A stretch of 64,000 bases of DNA, from contig NZ_BOSH01000007.1 of NCBI RefSeq assembly GCF_018403245.1, positions 1-64,000 on the forward strand. Reading direction: 5' to 3'. The position numbers and the translations under genes were made by a program. The notes below the pieces were generated by a model that did no database searches, was not told the DNA's origin, and was given only the letters and a program-made list of their open reading frames with translations. Positions within the stretch are counted from its first letter, which is position 1; each line of letters opens with the position of its first letter. This DNA comes from Paenibacillus sp. J2TS4 (GTDB lineage: Bacteria > Bacillota > Bacilli > Paenibacillales > NBRC-103111). Of the stretch, positions 1 to 7,844 are shown in pieces.

Positions 1-181
1 CGCTCGATGGCGGCTTGCTGCTGTTGCTGCTATTGCTTCCGAGTTGCCGTTCCAACTCATGTACACGATGTTCAAGTTGCTCAATGCGCGCGGCCTGTTG
101 ATCGAGAAGAAATTGAACAACGGAAGCAATTTCCTTGTCGCCTTTGCATATGGTCAACACTTGATTCGGCCTTAGTTTCAC
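1..181 (-). CDS. IS66-family transposase, N-terminal part (runs off left edge)
   Basis: This minus-strand reading frame encodes the N-terminal 60 residues of an IS66-type (TnpC) transposase. A leucine-zipper-like stretch (IEQLEHRVHELERQL) is followed at once by SNSNSSKPPSS, the asparagine/serine and KPPS signature that ends the N-terminal domain of IS66 transposases. The start is a GTG at 179-181, preceded by AAGGAG at normal spacing. No tnpA or tnpB gene lies upstream, as in the single-ORF IS66 subgroup (ISBst12 type). The catalytic DDE domain is outside the window, so intactness cannot be judged. The right end of the element lies somewhere in 182-455, but I could not place its terminal inverted repeat. 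Confidence 0.8.
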   Translation of the reverse strand, partial: MKLRPNQVLTICKGDKEIASVVQFLLDQQAARIEQLEHRVHELERQLGSNSSNSSKPPSS

Positions 182-455
182 GTGGTTCGCTCCTTGATCT
201 TTAGTCGCTGTTTTATATACTTCTACACGAGGGGCCGGAATTCCTTACCAGCACCAAAAAAAATATCTCCCGTTGACGAGAGACCTAAGTAGTAACAAAC
301 GACCGGGCTAACCACGCACTGGATTGTCTATGCCGCCCCCTTTAGGGGATCGTTTATTGGTCCCCGTCATTCGGCATCCCATTATATAGGAAATGCAAGA
401 GCCGCTCGGGATGGGCTAACCAAGGGATCCGGAGGATAAAGAACAGGAGAGTGAT
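182..455. other. Gap between IS66 gene and TPR gene
   Basis: No coding region is supported here. It should contain the right end of the IS66 element. A short GC hairpin (CCCCCTTTAGGGG, about 336-349) is visible, but neither a terminal inverted repeat nor a target-site duplication could be defined without the other end. Confidence 0.4.
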
Positions 456-1988
456 TTATTCCTCTCTCTCAGCCTCCGATGCCTCCAGTTCCTGCATAAT
501 CCGCTCTTTTTCCTCCAAATTCCCCAGTTCTTCATTCAACCGGGCCATTTGCTCATAATCATAGCGGGAAGGATTGGGCAGCCGTTCCAAATAGGAGAGA
601 GCTTTAGCCTTGTCTCCTGCTTCCCCATACCGAAATCCGATAGTCCACAAGATTCCGAGCGCGCGAAGCGCATAAGGATCGTCCAGCTGTTTTTCGTAAG
701 CTTCGACCGCTTCTTCATATTTCTGCTGTATCACATAACGGTCTCCCTTCAACTGCTTTTGGTCGCTGACAATAAAGAAAGGAACCGAACTGTCATGCTG
801 AGAGAAGTAGCCGCTGGAGCTGCTGATTTTGCGGTCTTCACTGTCGAAGGCATCCACATACCAAGTGAATTCTCCCCCTGGAAAGACGGCTCCCAATATA
901 CTTTGGGCGGAGATCCATTCCTCATCCTGACTCATCGAAACACTGATTCCCCGCGGATAAGTACGGAGCGTCTCCAATTCATACTCTGCGGAAGTTCCTT
1001 CCCATTTTTCATTTAACCATGTAGAGGAGGTGTTTCCCGTTATCTTCCCTTGACGGTCACGCTCTAGAGCCGTAATGCCCAGACTGTAATAGGAAGCACC
1101 CGGATAAGGCTGCCACTCAAAACGAATCGTCTCCCCATCGATCGACTCCCGGTTGACCGGCGAGACCGTTTCTACTTTCGGCACGAAGGCGACATCATAA
1201 CGAGCGGTAGAGCCGTCTCTGATGGAAATGTGAGACTTCTCCTGACCGTTGCGGTAAAACCCGTTAATCATCTCCTTACCGATCCCTACCCCGACTTCAT
1301 AGTCGTCCGGATCCAGGTCATAAAAACGGTAAATTCCTTCCTGATCGGTCATCGCTACCGGATAGTATCCGAACGGATTGGAATAATGCGTATTGCTTTC
1401 ATGCTCCCGCAGGATCACCAGAACATCCTCTACGCCTTTGCCTCCCACAATGACTCTTCCCGTTAAGGAAGGTTCTTCCCCGCTTCGCGGCTGTCTGGAT
1501 TGGAGAGCTTGCAAATAGCTCTCGGCTTCCCGCCGAGTCCAGTCCTGCTCGCTGGATGCCGCCAATTCTTCATATAACCGCTCCGCCTGTGGCCAATTTC
1601 TCAGGGCGAAATAAATACTCGCCAGATTTATTTTGGCTTGCTCCGCATGACGATAATCCGGATATTCACTCAGCAGTCTTTCCCATTGATGAATGGCGTA
1701 ACTGGCTTGAGATTGGGAAAAGCTGGAGGAGTTAGGAACATAAGAAGAGGAATTCGGAAAAACTTGTACCCTGTCCATCATAGGGTTGAAGGGGTTGCCC
1801 CTCTCTCCTGCTTCCACAGCAGACCAATACAGTGCTTCGGGAGCTTCCTGACTTTTGGGAAACCATGCCAGAAGAGTGTCGTACTTTTCCATTTTCAACA
1901 AGAAGCCGGGAACTACCATTACAGCGGCTATCATCATTAGAATGAAGATGAGCCCCGCGATGGCTATCGTTTTTACTTTGACGGTCAT
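456..1988 (-). CDS. Membrane-anchored TPR / carboxypeptidase-regulatory-like domain protein
   Basis: A 510-residue protein of unknown function. An N-terminal membrane anchor (about residues 7-28) is followed by TPR-like helices around residues 90-165. A small beta domain of the carboxypeptidase-regulatory-like type follows (about 175-250, SLTGRVIVGGKGVEDV and later YRFYDLDPDDYEVGV), then a fibronectin-like region (about 270-400) and a second TPR-like region to the C-terminus, with a final Glu-rich helix. It is the third gene of an ECF sigma operon and overlaps the anti-sigma-like gene by 4 bp (ATGA), so translation is probably coupled. The domains and position suggest an extracytoplasmic partner or target of the sigma system; that role is inferred. 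Confidence 0.75.
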   Translation of the reverse strand: MTVKVKTIAIAGLIFILMMIAAVMVVPGFLLKMEKYDTLLAWFPKSQEAPEALYWSAVEAGERGNPFNPMMDRVQVFPNSSSYVPNSSSFSQSQASYAIHQWERLLSEYPDYRHAEQAKINLASIYFALRNWPQAERLYEELAASSEQDWTRREAESYLQALQSRQPRSGEEPSLTGRVIVGGKGVEDVLVILREHESNTHYSNPFGYYPVAMTDQEGIYRFYDLDPDDYEVGVGIGKEMINGFYRNGQEKSHISIRDGSTARYDVAFVPKVETVSPVNRESIDGETIRFEWQPYPGASYYSLGITALERDRQGKITGNTSSTWLNEKWEGTSAEYELETLRTYPRGISVSMSQDEEWISAQSILGAVFPGGEFTWYVDAFDSEDRKISSSSGYFSQHDSSVPFFIVSDQKQLKGDRYVIQQKYEEAVEAYEKQLDDPYALRALGILWTIGFRYGEAGDKAKALSYLERLPNPSRYDYEQMARLNEELGNLEEKERIMQELEASEAEREE

Positions 1989-2509
1989 CGATGGTTCCCT
2001 CCCGCCTCTAGCTGCTCCTCATAAAAAACCCCGCTGTTCAGCACGATCAGCTTCTGCCCGGCGGACACCGTGGTAGTCGAAGGATTCGATGTTATCGGAG
2101 TAAAGGCTAGCACGCCGAAAATAACGAACACCCCAACCACCCCTGCGAGCAGGGCGGGAGGGATATACACTTCCCGCTCCCAGAAGCTCCGCTTGGCGTC
2201 CCGCAGCACCTGAGTTTTCATTGCTTCAGTAAACTCAATGCCAGCCATTTCCTTCTGCAGCTGTTCTTTCATCCTTGGCGAATCGTTCAAAACAAGAGTG
2301 CTTTGGACCCCTGCACGATTTACCGAATTCGCCTGCTCCCTACGATCCTCCGGGAGTCCCACTTCCGGTTTTTCTGTTGCAAGCTCAGGCTCCTTTCCAC
2401 CATTTTCGAGCACCGAACTGTGATTTTCCTTCTCTCTATAGTCTGCGGCTAGGCTGTCTTTCTCCTCCGCTTTGGAATGATCATGATTCACCGTCCGCTT
2501 ATCCTTCAT
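1985..2509 (-). CDS. Single-pass membrane anti-sigma-factor-like protein
   Basis: A 174-residue protein with a long charged N-terminal cytoplasmic part, one predicted transmembrane helix at about residues 118-138 (LLAGVVGVFVIFGVLAF) and a short external tail. No zinc-finger (HxxxCxxC) anti-sigma motif is visible. Its start lies 11 bp inside the 3' end of the ECF sigma gene, with AAGGAGG in front, and its stop overlaps the next start. In Bacillales a single-pass membrane protein directly behind an ECF sigma gene usually holds the sigma factor inactive. I assign that role from position and topology, not from sequence homology. Confidence 0.7.
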   Translation of the reverse strand: MKDKRTVNHDHSKAEEKDSLAADYREKENHSSVLENGGKEPELATEKPEVGLPEDRREQANSVNRAGVQSTLVLNDSPRMKEQLQKEMAGIEFTEAMKTQVLRDAKRSFWEREVYIPPALLAGVVGVFVIFGVLAFTPITSNPSTTTVSAGQKLIVLNSGVFYEEQLEAGGNHR

Positions 2510-3044
2510 CTGTCCAACCTCCTTGTATCAGCTGGTCCTTCAGCAGAGCTCTGCCCCGGGAGAGCTTGCTTTTGACGGTTCCTTCTTTATCTCCGGTGAC
2601 CTCTCCTATTTCACGCACGGAAAGACTATGGTAATAATACAGGACGATCACCTCCCTATATTTGTAGGGAACCTTCTGAATGTAACTCCACATGGATTGC
2701 TCCATTATCATCTGATCTATGTTCGAATCGGTTCCGACACTTTCTTGCCCGGCCGGGTCCCGGAAAAACAGCCTTTTCCAGGAGGCCAACCGCATTTTGC
2801 TGCGGCAAAGATGGACGGCAATTCGGATGAGCCAGCCCTTCAGGCTCCCTTCCCCGCTGTATTGGTCTATTTTCTGGTACGCCTTAAGGAAGACCTCCTG
2901 ACTGATGTCCTCGGCCAGGTGCCTATCCTTCAAGAGCAGCGCAGCGGTCCGGTGAATGTCGGTTCCATAACGATCCATCAGCCAAGCTAACGCGGAACCT
3001 TCCCCTTTTCGCAGTCTCTCTATCCATTCCTGTTCCGAGTTCAT
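2499..3044 (-). CDS. ECF-type RNA polymerase sigma factor
   Basis: An ECF sigma-70 protein of about 181 residues with region 2 (DRHLAEDISQEVFLKAYQ, then GSLKGWLIRIAVHLC) and region 4 (YREVIVLYYYHSLSVREIGE, followed by EGTVKSKLSRGRALLK). The start is uncertain. A GTG at 3059 would have its GG-rich site directly against it, whereas the ATG at 3044 gives the usual short ECF N-terminus and about 20 nt of leader after the predicted promoter. I chose 3044. Genes for a membrane anti-sigma-like protein and a TPR protein follow with overlapping ends. The family (SigW/SigM/SigV-like) is clear, but the subgroup and inducing signal are not. Confidence 0.88.
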   Translation of the reverse strand: MNSEQEWIERLRKGEGSALAWLMDRYGTDIHRTAALLLKDRHLAEDISQEVFLKAYQKIDQYSGEGSLKGWLIRIAVHLCRSKMRLASWKRLFFRDPAGQESVGTDSNIDQMIMEQSMWSYIQKVPYKYREVIVLYYYHSLSVREIGEVTGDKEGTVKSKLSRGRALLKDQLIQGGWTDEG

Positions 3045-3072
3045 CTCTATCTTTTTCACCCCTTCTACATAA

Positions 3073-3102
3073 TAGACGATTGGAGGGGAGCTTTTGGTTG
3101 CA
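3073..3102 (-). promoter_or_regulatory. Probable autoregulated ECF promoter
   Basis: Reading the minus strand, TGCAACC (3102-3096) is followed after 17 bp by CGTCTA (3078-3073). An AAC-containing -35 and a CGTC -10 are typical of ECF sigma promoters, and ECF operons are commonly autoregulated. Transcription would begin near 3066, just upstream of the sigma gene. This is pattern-based only. Confidence 0.6.
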
Positions 3103-3132
3103 CTTTATTTATTAGTCCGTTATTTCGAGGCT

Positions 3133-3190
3133 CTGGTATGGGTTGAAAAAAACTCCTATCGAAGTCCTTCAAGGATCGGCCGCGTTTAAG
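3133..3190 (-). repeat. Dispersed repeat D, copy 1
   Basis: Read on the minus strand, this segment (CTTAAACGCGG, then GAAGGACTTCGATAGGAG and a T-run ending in CAACCC) matches 33650-33703 on the plus strand with a few substitutions and a short indel. It contains a GAAGGACTTCGATAGGAG core. A more diverged relative is visible at about 7845-7925. Function unknown. Confidence 0.65.
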
Positions 3191-3284
3191 GGAACTATCG
3201 ATTTCCGCCCCAGTCCGGTCCCCCACAGTTTCATACCATCTTATTTCCCACTTGCGATTACAGTAGTTGCTTGAAAAACTGAAA

Positions 3285-3467
3285 GACATTCAGAAGTGCA
3301 TGTTAATTTGCGAGAATTCGGCAAATGACGAAGAAGACGTGCAAAAATACACGTCTTTCCCAACCAAAAACCAAAAATCGGCCAAATGAATAAATTCACC
3401 TGCAGATTTGCATGTCTCTAGCTGATTTTCAACTAAAACCTTCCAAAGACCCGCAATTTTGCAGGTA
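3285..3467 (+). repeat. Palindrome array, class A, copy 1 (51-61-51 spacing)
   Basis: Four related 20-bp imperfect palindromes start at 3285, 3336, 3397 and 3448, so the intervals are 51, 61 and 51 bp. The clearest unit is GACGTGCAAAAATACACGTC (3336-3355); the others are GACATTCAGAAGTGCATGTT, CACCTGCAGATTTGCATGTC and GACCCGCAATTTTGCAGGTA. The same order, orientation and spacing recur at 41393-41575, where some intervening DNA is also similar. The minus-strand reading frames across it (64 and 74 codons) are treated as accidental. Confidence 0.8.
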
Positions 3468-3639
3468 ACAAACTCTTTCCACACACTCTATTTAGAATCC
3501 GCCTGTTCTTTTTCCAAAAACCAAAATAAGCTGGAAGTGCCCCCAAAAAATTCTCTAAAAATTAATGATCCCGCCAATCGCACGGGACCAACTTTACAAG
3601 GGATACTTTGTTGAATTTTACTTGCTAATCTTTGAATAT

Positions 3640-3770
3640 AAGGTGCAAAAGTACTCTTTATTCTCTCGATTTTCCACAGATCGAACGTTTTCGTTAAATT
3701 AAGGGGTACTTTTGCACTTCATTTACCAAAATGGGGTTAATGTCGAAATTAAGAGGTACTTTTGCACTTC
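3640..3770. repeat. Spaced TACTTTTGCAC motifs
   Basis: The motif AAGGGGTACTTTTGCACTTC begins at 3701 and recurs as AAGAGGTACTTTTGCACTTC at 3751. An inverted copy (AGGTGCAAAAGTACTCTT) lies at 3641-3658. The intervals are about 61 and 50 bp, close to those of the four-palindrome arrays, but I could not identify a convincing fourth unit. The rest of the gap 3060-3986 holds no supported gene. Confidence 0.6.
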
Positions 3771-3986
3771 GATTCGCTCATTCGGTGATTTAGGGGGCAT
3801 GATACACCCGTGGTTCCCTTTGGGGACTAAGGTTAATTTACGCGATTGATGTTTAATCTGCAAAACTTTAGCCATTGATAGTTAATTCACCGAAACTTCA
3901 GCCCTAGCGATATCGGTCCGGCCCATCACATCCCCAAGCCAGCGCCGCAACGTACGCCGGAGAAACGCGCTTAGATGCTTAATGGT

Positions 3987-4166
3987 TTAAACCTCATGAA
4001 GCTCTTCCAAAGGGACAAATTTCATGTCTTCCGGCTGATGCTCCTTATGCACTTTAGCCGTGTTACTTTCGGTATCAATGCTGTCGATCCAAATCCGTTC
4101 TCCATTCAGCTCGACATTGATCTTATTCTCGGAATCCAATATTTCCTTCGCTCTAAGTAAATCCAT
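3987..4166 (-). CDS. sspH: Small acid-soluble spore protein, H family
   Basis: A 59-residue protein, the usual length for SspH. It starts MDLLRAKEILDS and has the family layout: RAKEI near the start, a central NGERIWIDSID strand segment, then the conserved acidic and proline-containing end (FVPLEELHEV). The ATG at 4164-4166 was chosen because GGAG lies 10 bp before it; a GTG three codons upstream has no usable ribosome binding site. SspH proteins are minor spore-core proteins made late in the forespore. I see no confident sigma-G promoter. Confidence 0.85.
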   Translation of the reverse strand: MDLLRAKEILDSENKINVELNGERIWIDSIDTESNTAKVHKEHQPEDMKFVPLEELHEV

Positions 4167-4224
4167 ACTGTTCACACTCCATTCATCTCATTATTGCCTT
4201 ATCCCGGTGACATAGGAGAGAAAG

Positions 4225-4262
4225 CTATCCTTCCGATTCAAGGAAAGTGCTCCGACACCTGA
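4225..4262 (+). repeat. Degenerate fragment of dispersed repeat B
   Basis: The segment around AAGGAAAGTGCTCCGA followed by CCTGAAACCTCTTGTC resembles the left part of the 150-bp repeat seen at 28.5, 40.2 and 60.9 kb. It is short and diverged, so the match is tentative. Confidence 0.35.
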
Positions 4263-4318
4263 AACCTCTTGTCAGGGTAAGGGTTTGACCTTTTTCATTG
4301 CTCTGTCGCTCACTTCCC

Positions 4319-4501
4319 CTACTCCTCCAGGTCGAGGAAGGATTCCGGTTCTTCCATCGTATCGGTCGTCGATTCGTCTATCCATCCATTATTAATTGTC
4401 ACTTGGCCTCCGCCCAGTCCTTCATTAATCATCCGGTCAATATCCATGAACCGGTTTTCCTTGCCTTCGTTCAGCTCATCTGGCTTCCTTTTGTCTTTCA
4501 T
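4319..4501 (-). CDS. Small conserved hypothetical protein (60 aa)
   Basis: A 60-residue protein, strongly acidic at its C-terminus, with the core MDIDRMINEGLGGG and later DESTTDTM. As I remember it, this pattern is common in small Paenibacillus proteins of unknown function. The ATG at 4499-4501 follows a G-rich site (AAAGGGGGG) at about 10 bp; the frame stays open further upstream, but without a comparable start. No transmembrane segment or known domain is visible. It is a single-gene unit between sspH and the NHEJ operon. Confidence 0.6.
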   Translation of the reverse strand: MKDKRKPDELNEGKENRFMDIDRMINEGLGGGQVTINNGWIDESTTDTMEEPESFLDLEE

Positions 4502-4939
4502 CCTTCTGCTTCCCCCCTTTCCGTCTCCTCCCCCGGCTAATGCCTCAGGAGAGCTTCCACTGGACCTATGCTGGGCAAGCCATGGTGTGTTCCGGCTTTT
4601 CCCGCATTTCGTATACTTTTCCCCAATCACGCTGAACCATTCATAATCCCGATCACCCAACACATACTAACCGGTATAGGTGAGTTGTTTTAAATGTACC
4701 TGTACAGTCCGCTCTCGGATCATTGGGTCAGCTTACGTGAATCATGCTTTTTAGCCTCGGGTCGAATTCTTAAATAACGCATTTAGAGCATTGGATCGAA
4801 TGAGCTAAAATTAACGCTTCTTCAAGTATCGACTTACGGCGTTTTGCTTTTAGAAGCGGCCATGCTTGGGAATACTTGATATTAAACAATCACGGTTTAC
4901 TATTTGATTTTTCCATCCAATTTATTAGGAGGTTTATCG
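4502..4939. other. Intergenic region upstream of ku
   Basis: No gene is supported. It should hold divergent promoters for the minus-strand 60-aa gene and for ku. AGGAGG at 4927-4932 is the ku ribosome binding site. A GAATA at about 4870 could belong to a sigma-G promoter, but its -10 partner is poor. Confidence 0.4.
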
Positions 4940-5773
4940 ATGCATACGCTTTGGAAGGGAGCCATCAGCTTCGGACTCGTTAACGTCCCGGTCAAAATGT
5001 TCGCCGCCACGGAAGATAAGGACATAAGCATGCGCTATATTCACAAGGAATGCGCTACTCCGCTCTCCTATGTACGCAAGTGCAAATCATGCGATCGAGA
5101 GGTGGAATGGGAAGAAATTACTAAAGGCTACGAATATGAGCCTGGCCATTTTGTCCTTTTTGAGAAGGAGGAGCTGGATAAGCTCTCCTCGGAGGTTAAT
5201 AAGGAAATCAAAATTTTGGATTTTGTTAATCTGGAGGATATCGACCCTATTTATTTTCAAAAAACGTACTACCTGTCTCCTGGAGATACCGGTACCAACG
5301 CCTACAATTTATTACTGGAGTCGATCAAGCAGACGGGCAAAATCGGAATAGCAACCGTCTCTATCCGTTCCAAAAGCAGCTTGGCCGCGATTCGCATCGT
5401 CGATAATTGCATTGCGATGGAAACGATTTTTTACCCGGATGAAATCCGCTCTGTCGCTCAGGTCCCCAACCTTCCGGAGAATGCAAATATTAACGACAAA
5501 GAGCTGGGTATGGCCAAAATGCTCATTGAGCAGCTATCCGGGCCGTTCGAGCCGGATAAATATACGGACAATTACCGCAGCGCGCTGTTGGAGGCAATCC
5601 AGCAAAAAATCGCCGGGAAAGAGGTCAAGGCCGCGCCAGAACAGCCTAAAACTAACGTTATCGACTTGATGGCGGCGCTGCAGGCCAGTCTCGAAGCGGT
5701 TAAGCCTAAAGCCGAGGGCCAGCCGAAAGCTGCCAAAGGACGAGGCAAAAAGTCGAAGGAGACGGTTTCCTGA
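4940..5773 (+). CDS. ku: Non-homologous end joining protein Ku
   Basis: A 277-residue bacterial Ku. It begins MHTLWKGAISFGLVNVPVKM, the family hallmark, and includes YIHKECATPLSYVRKC and YYLSPGDTGTNAYNLL, then a Lys-rich C-terminal tail (KPKAEGQPKAAKGRGKK). Ku homodimers bind double-strand DNA ends and recruit LigD. The ATG at 4940 was chosen over an in-frame upstream ATG because AGGAGG sits 7 bp before it and the protein then starts exactly at the family N-terminus. It leads an operon with DNA ligase (2-bp gap) and LigD polymerase. In Bacillus subtilis this system serves germinating spores. Confidence 0.95.
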   Translation: MHTLWKGAISFGLVNVPVKMFAATEDKDISMRYIHKECATPLSYVRKCKSCDREVEWEEITKGYEYEPGHFVLFEKEELDKLSSEVNKEIKILDFVNLEDIDPIYFQKTYYLSPGDTGTNAYNLLLESIKQTGKIGIATVSIRSKSSLAAIRIVDNCIAMETIFYPDEIRSVAQVPNLPENANINDKELGMAKMLIEQLSGPFEPDKYTDNYRSALLEAIQQKIAGKEVKAAPEQPKTNVIDLMAALQASLEAVKPKAEGQPKAAKGRGKKSKETVS

Positions 5774-5775
5774 CA

Positions 5776-6693
5776 ATGCGGCCGCCTTTTGCGCCTATGG
5801 CCCCCATCTTGCGTGAGCAATTGCCGGAGGGACCGGATTGGGGCTACCAGTTGAAATGGGACGGTGTAAGGTTGATCACCGAGATTCATTCGGGACAAGT
5901 TCAGCTTTATTCTCGTAAAATGCTTAACAAAAATACCGTCTATCCGGAGCTTACTGCCGCTTTGTCGGAAATTGGCGGCTCCTGTGTGCTCGATGGGGAG
6001 GCTGTCGTATTCGATCCGGTTAAGCAGCGACCCGTCTTTCAGAAGGTTCTGCAGAGGGAACGGATGCGAAATTCAAAAACAATCTCGGATGCCGGAGCCA
6101 GGCAGCCCGTGCAATATGTCCTGTTTGACCTCCTTCAAGACGGAACGGAAGATTTATCGGGCCTTCCTTATCGAGAAAGACATGAACGGCTTCAGGCTAA
6201 ATTCCCGGATAATCGCGGTCTGTTTTTCGTAACCGATCTTTATGAGGACGGAACAGCTTTGTGGCAATGGGTAGAGGAGCGGCAATGGGAAGGGATCGTC
6301 TGCAAACGTCTGACCAGCCCTTACCGCGAGGACAAGATGCACAGCGATTGGTATAAGAAAAAAACAGCGCTGCAGCTCGAAGTAACCGTTGTTGGAGTCA
6401 CCATTAAAGAGGGGCGTCTGGCCAGTTTGGTTATGATTATGGATGGAATGTATTTAGGCAAGGTGTCCTCCGGATTGAACGAACAGATGAAGCGGCAATT
6501 GCTTGAGTACGCTCTGCAGGATGCAAGTCCGCAGTCCCCTTTTGCCTCCTTGCAATCGGATTTAAAACGGGATCAGATCATCTGGCTGAGCACGTCATTC
6601 CCCTTGGTCGTCACCGGACAGGAAATTACCGATGGCGGGCTGCTCCGCCATTCCAAAATCGTCACCTTTGGGCCCAGGATAAAGGGGAGTTAG
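5776..6693 (+). CDS. ligD: ATP-dependent DNA ligase (LigD ligase domain, stand-alone)
   Basis: A 305-residue ATP-dependent DNA ligase corresponding only to the ligase part of LigD. The nucleotidyl-transfer motif KWDGVR places the adenylated lysine at residue 27; DGEAVVF, WEGIVCKRL and WYKKK match later ligase motifs. The OB-fold domain follows to the end. It seals ends held by Ku. Its ATG lies 2 bp after the ku stop without a good ribosome binding site, so translation is probably coupled. B. subtilis LigD fuses ligase and polymerase; here the polymerase is the next gene. Confidence 0.93.
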   Translation: MRPPFAPMAPILREQLPEGPDWGYQLKWDGVRLITEIHSGQVQLYSRKMLNKNTVYPELTAALSEIGGSCVLDGEAVVFDPVKQRPVFQKVLQRERMRNSKTISDAGARQPVQYVLFDLLQDGTEDLSGLPYRERHERLQAKFPDNRGLFFVTDLYEDGTALWQWVEERQWEGIVCKRLTSPYREDKMHSDWYKKKTALQLEVTVVGVTIKEGRLASLVMIMDGMYLGKVSSGLNEQMKRQLLEYALQDASPQSPFASLQSDLKRDQIIWLSTSFPLVVTGQEITDGGLLRHSKIVTFGPRIKGS

Positions 6694-6815
6694 CCAAAGC
6701 TCCGCTCTACCTGCGTTCTGACTGCAGCAGCTTTATTGGCAGCTCTCTAGCTGTGACAAGGAAAGGAGAGAAGGCGCTTGCTTCACACAAGGGTAAACTG
6801 GAGTGCGCCGAACTA

Positions 6816-7700
6816 ATGAAAACCGCCGCCAAAGGAATCGTACAAATTGAAGGGCATGAGCTTACGGTAACGAATCCGGATAAAATTTTGTGGCCTGAAA
6901 AAGGCATCTCCAAGCTTACTTATTTGCAGAAGCTGATCGTTCTGTCGCCCTATCTGCTTAAATATTGCCGGGACCGGTATTTGACGACGATTCGCTATCC
7001 TCACGGAATTCATGATAAGTCGTTTTACCAAAAAAATTGTCCGGAGCCGACTCCCTCTTTTGTTAAAACCGCAGAGCTTCAAGGCATCCGGTATGTCAAT
7101 CTCGAGTCTTTGCCCACCTTGCTGTGGCTTGGCAATTTGGCTTGCCTGGAATTTCATTCTTCCTTTCACCGGATTGGCAGTGAGCTCCCGGCCGAATGGA
7201 TTCTCGACATCGATCCTTCCCTGGAGGAGGAGCCTCGCATTATGTATGCTGTCAGTCTGATCGGTGACGCTCTGGAAGCGATGAATATTCAATCGGTGCC
7301 CAAAACGTCCGGGGCTTCCGGAGTACAGATTTTCATCCCGATTATGCCTAAATATACATTCGAGCAGCTTCGCACCGTCGGAGAATTTCTAGGCAAATAT
7401 TTGGTGCAGAAATATCCGTCTCTGTTTACGATTGAACGGCTGAAAAAAAATCGGGGCGATCTCATATATGTCGACTATTTGCAGCATTGGTTCGGCAAAA
7501 CTTTGTCAGCTCCCTATACCCCAAGGGCACGCAAACATGCCACTGTCTCCACCCCGCTATTGTGGGAGGAGGTTCGCCGAAACTGCGAAATCAGCCAGTT
7601 CAATCTGCTGACAATAGAAGATCGTCTGAAGCAGCACGGTGATTTGATTGAGCAAGTCGAACCTCAATCTCTGGATCACGTATTACGGATGATTACTTAA
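6816..7700 (+). CDS. LigD-type DNA polymerase/primase domain protein
   Basis: A primase-polymerase of the LigD PolDom family, about 294 residues. It contains VTNPDKILWPEKGISK near the N-terminus, the metal-binding pair in WILDIDPS, the TSGASGVQIFIP loop, and IYVDYLQHWFGKT, all diagnostic for this domain. It fills gaps during end joining. The frame is open from a GTG at 6753, but the ATG at 6816 has TGGAG upstream and gives the usual PolDom start (MKTAAKGIVQIEGHEL), so I chose it; this is not certain. Third gene of the Ku operon. Confidence 0.9.
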   Translation: MKTAAKGIVQIEGHELTVTNPDKILWPEKGISKLTYLQKLIVLSPYLLKYCRDRYLTTIRYPHGIHDKSFYQKNCPEPTPSFVKTAELQGIRYVNLESLPTLLWLGNLACLEFHSSFHRIGSELPAEWILDIDPSLEEEPRIMYAVSLIGDALEAMNIQSVPKTSGASGVQIFIPIMPKYTFEQLRTVGEFLGKYLVQKYPSLFTIERLKKNRGDLIYVDYLQHWFGKTLSAPYTPRARKHATVSTPLLWEEVRRNCEISQFNLLTIEDRLKQHGDLIEQVEPQSLDHVLRMIT

Positions 7701-7844
7701 CCTCGCTTCGAGTCAAGGCGGCTTCACCAGGCTCAGGGGCAACGAACAGTTTTCTCAGATCCTGCTGTTTTGGAGAACGGACAGTAAAATAACCCCACAA
7801 AATGACGTATAGCCTTCGAAGTGTATTCCGTCCGCACCCTAACA

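Noticed and set aside
7..204. 65-codon plus-strand frame with a run of cysteines
   Set aside because: It is the complement of the IS66 transposase start, which reads as a clear family signature on the minus strand.
549..1016. 155-codon plus-strand frame opposite the TPR gene
   Set aside because: It is antisense to a protein with recognisable domains and has no ribosome binding site.
3065..3484. Two adjacent minus-strand frames (74 and 64 codons)
   Set aside because: They lie on repeat D and the palindrome array; composition follows the repeats and no ribosome binding site was found.
4870..4900. Possible sigma-G promoter in front of ku (GAATA about 18 bp before CGGTTTA)
   Set aside because: The -10 box matches the sigma-G pattern poorly, although control in the forespore would be plausible.
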